From Litorimonas sp049647245 (GTDB taxonomy: Bacteria; Pseudomonadota; Alphaproteobacteria; Caulobacterales; Maricaulaceae): a DNA stretch of 6,277 bases. Location of the stretch: the NCBI GenBank assembly GCA_049647245.1, contig JBARXH010000284.1:1-6277 (forward strand), given 5' to 3'. This document shows, piece after piece, positions 5,362-6,277 of this stretch (the stretch's first letter is position 1; every line of letters starts with the position of its first letter). Made by a program: the position numbers and the translations under genes. Below the pieces are notes generated by a model. That model was not told the origin of the DNA, ran no database searches, and saw nothing but the letters and a program-made list of their open reading frames with translations.

Positions 5362-6277
5362 CATCCACGTCCTGTAGCGTTTGCTTTGCACGGCCTGGTT
5401 CTTCTGCTGGACGAGGCTGGCCAGCACCGGGTTGATCTTTCGCTTCGGCGTCTCGCCTCGGCTCATCCGGCGCAGATTGGCCTTGGCGAGCGCCATGTTG
5501 GCGAGCGAGCGCAGGGCCGCATTCTTCCAGCGGACGGTCTGCACGGGGCCGGCGGTCGTCTCGCCCGATTTCCAGCGGTTTGGCAGGTCAGGCGTGATGA
5601 TCAGGGCGCGGGCGAGGCCGACCAGCTCGATCTTGTCCGACGCCACGACGCGCTCCGCCGTCTCCCGCCGCGTGATGCCGCCTGTCACCATGATCGGCAG
5701 GGTCGCGGCGGCCGCGATGTCTTCCGCGAACTCCAGGAAGTAGGCCTCGCGTTCGACCGTGCTCTGGCTGATGCGGCCGTCCTGGCTGTCGCCCATCATG
5801 GCGGCGGACTCGTAGGTTCCGCCGCTGATCTCCACGAAGTCGACCGCTTCCGCGCCGAGCCAGTCCACGACCTGCGCGGCGTCTCGCACGTCGAACCCGC
5901 CATGCTGGAAGTCCGCGCTGTTCAGCTTCACGCCCACGATGAAGTCCGAGCCGACCCGGTCGCGCACCGCGCGGACAATCTCTAGCAGAAGGCGCGCCCG
6001 GTTCTCTAGCGCGCCGCCCCATCCGTCGTCGCGGCGATTGGTCAGCGGGGACAGGAACTGCGCCAGCAGGTAGCCGTGGGCAGCATGGATCTCGACCCCG
6101 TCGAAGCCGCAGGCCTGCGCGGCCAGAGCGGTTTCGGCGAAACGGCGGATCGTGCCCCGGATTTCGTCTTCGGTCATGGCGCGGGCGGGCGCGAACAGCT
6201 TGCTGAGCGTCTCGTTGCCCATGTCGAGGCGGGAGTCCGACGCGCTGACCGCCTCCTGGCCCTGCGCGGCGTAGAGC
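5344..6277 (-). CDS. NADH:flavin oxidoreductase, Old Yellow Enzyme family, N-terminus missing
   Basis: This is an FMN-dependent TIM-barrel ene-reductase/NADH:flavin oxidoreductase (COG1902-like), which reduces activated C=C bonds or related electrophiles using NAD(P)H in the cytoplasm. The frame stays open to the right edge, giving 310 residues; roughly 100 N-terminal residues should lie outside, so the internal ATG at 6222 is not the true start. Counting from base 6276: HAAHGYL with H64, H67 (ligand-binding pair) and Y69 (likely proton donor); FLSP (74-77); the NRRDDGWGGALENR block (80-93), normally YGG; K117 in GVKLNS where classical OYEs carry arginine; TGG (198-200) and GLARAL (220-225) for FMN phosphate. 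It ends soon after the barrel, with no iron-sulfur or second flavin domain as in dienoyl-CoA reductase. It converges on the peptidase and is probably functionally unrelated to it. The physiological substrate is unknown. Confidence 0.93.
   Translation of the reverse strand, partial: LYAAQGQEAVSASDSRLDMGNETLSKLFAPARAMTEDEIRGTIRRFAETALAAQACGFDGVEIHAAHGYLLAQFLSPLTNRRDDGWGGALENRARLLLEIVRAVRDRVGSDFIVGVKLNSADFQHGGFDVRDAAQVVDWLGAEAVDFVEISGGTYESAAMMGDSQDGRISQSTVEREAYFLEFAEDIAAAATLPIMVTGGITRRETAERVVASDKIELVGLARALIITPDLPNRWKSGETTAGPVQTVRWKNAALRSLANMALAKANLRRMSRGETPKRKINPVLASLVQQKNQAVQSKRYRTWMEGRSS

Noticed and set aside
5386..5985. Plus-strand open frame over the leftward oxidoreductase
   Set aside because: It is a shadow of the Old Yellow Enzyme gene, which has its conserved motifs on the minus strand. 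It has no ribosome binding site and no domain.

Overview
The window is a GC-rich stretch of bacterial chromosome. Dense coding, strong G/C at third codon positions and long stop-free antisense shadows all fit an alphaproteobacterium, possibly a marine Maricaulales/Hyphomonadaceae-type organism. That placement is inferred from protein style, not from a marker gene. I see no mobile element, CRISPR array, RNA gene or phage gene.

Layout: bases 1-58 may hold the first codons of a leftward gene (weak call). Bases 59-385 are non-coding and carry several short symmetric or repeated motifs upstream of a rightward run of three genes. These are a glutamate dehydrogenase resembling the animal mitochondrial type (386-1819), an FAD-dependent amine/amino-acid oxidoreductase with an apparent Tat/lipoprotein leader (1897-3120), and a secreted S9 prolyl-oligopeptidase-family peptidase with a complete Ser/Asp/His triad (3253-5325). 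A leftward Old Yellow Enzyme-type flavin oxidoreductase (5344 to beyond the right edge) converges on the peptidase, with only 18 bases between the stop codons.

The three rightward genes suggest a loose peptide and amino-acid catabolic theme. The peptidase would release dipeptides or amino acids outside the cytoplasm, the flavoenzyme would oxidise an amine or amino acid at the envelope, and glutamate dehydrogenase would link amino nitrogen to 2-oxoglutarate. Gaps of 77 and 132 bases, the second with a terminator-like hairpin and a possible promoter, mean that a single operon is not shown.

Most of the window is ordinary metabolism. The points worth a second look are the export signal on the flavoprotein, the animal-like GDH with a shortened antenna, the repeated dyads upstream of gdh, and the competing RNA pairings over the flavoprotein ribosome binding site. 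No clearly new multi-gene system is visible.
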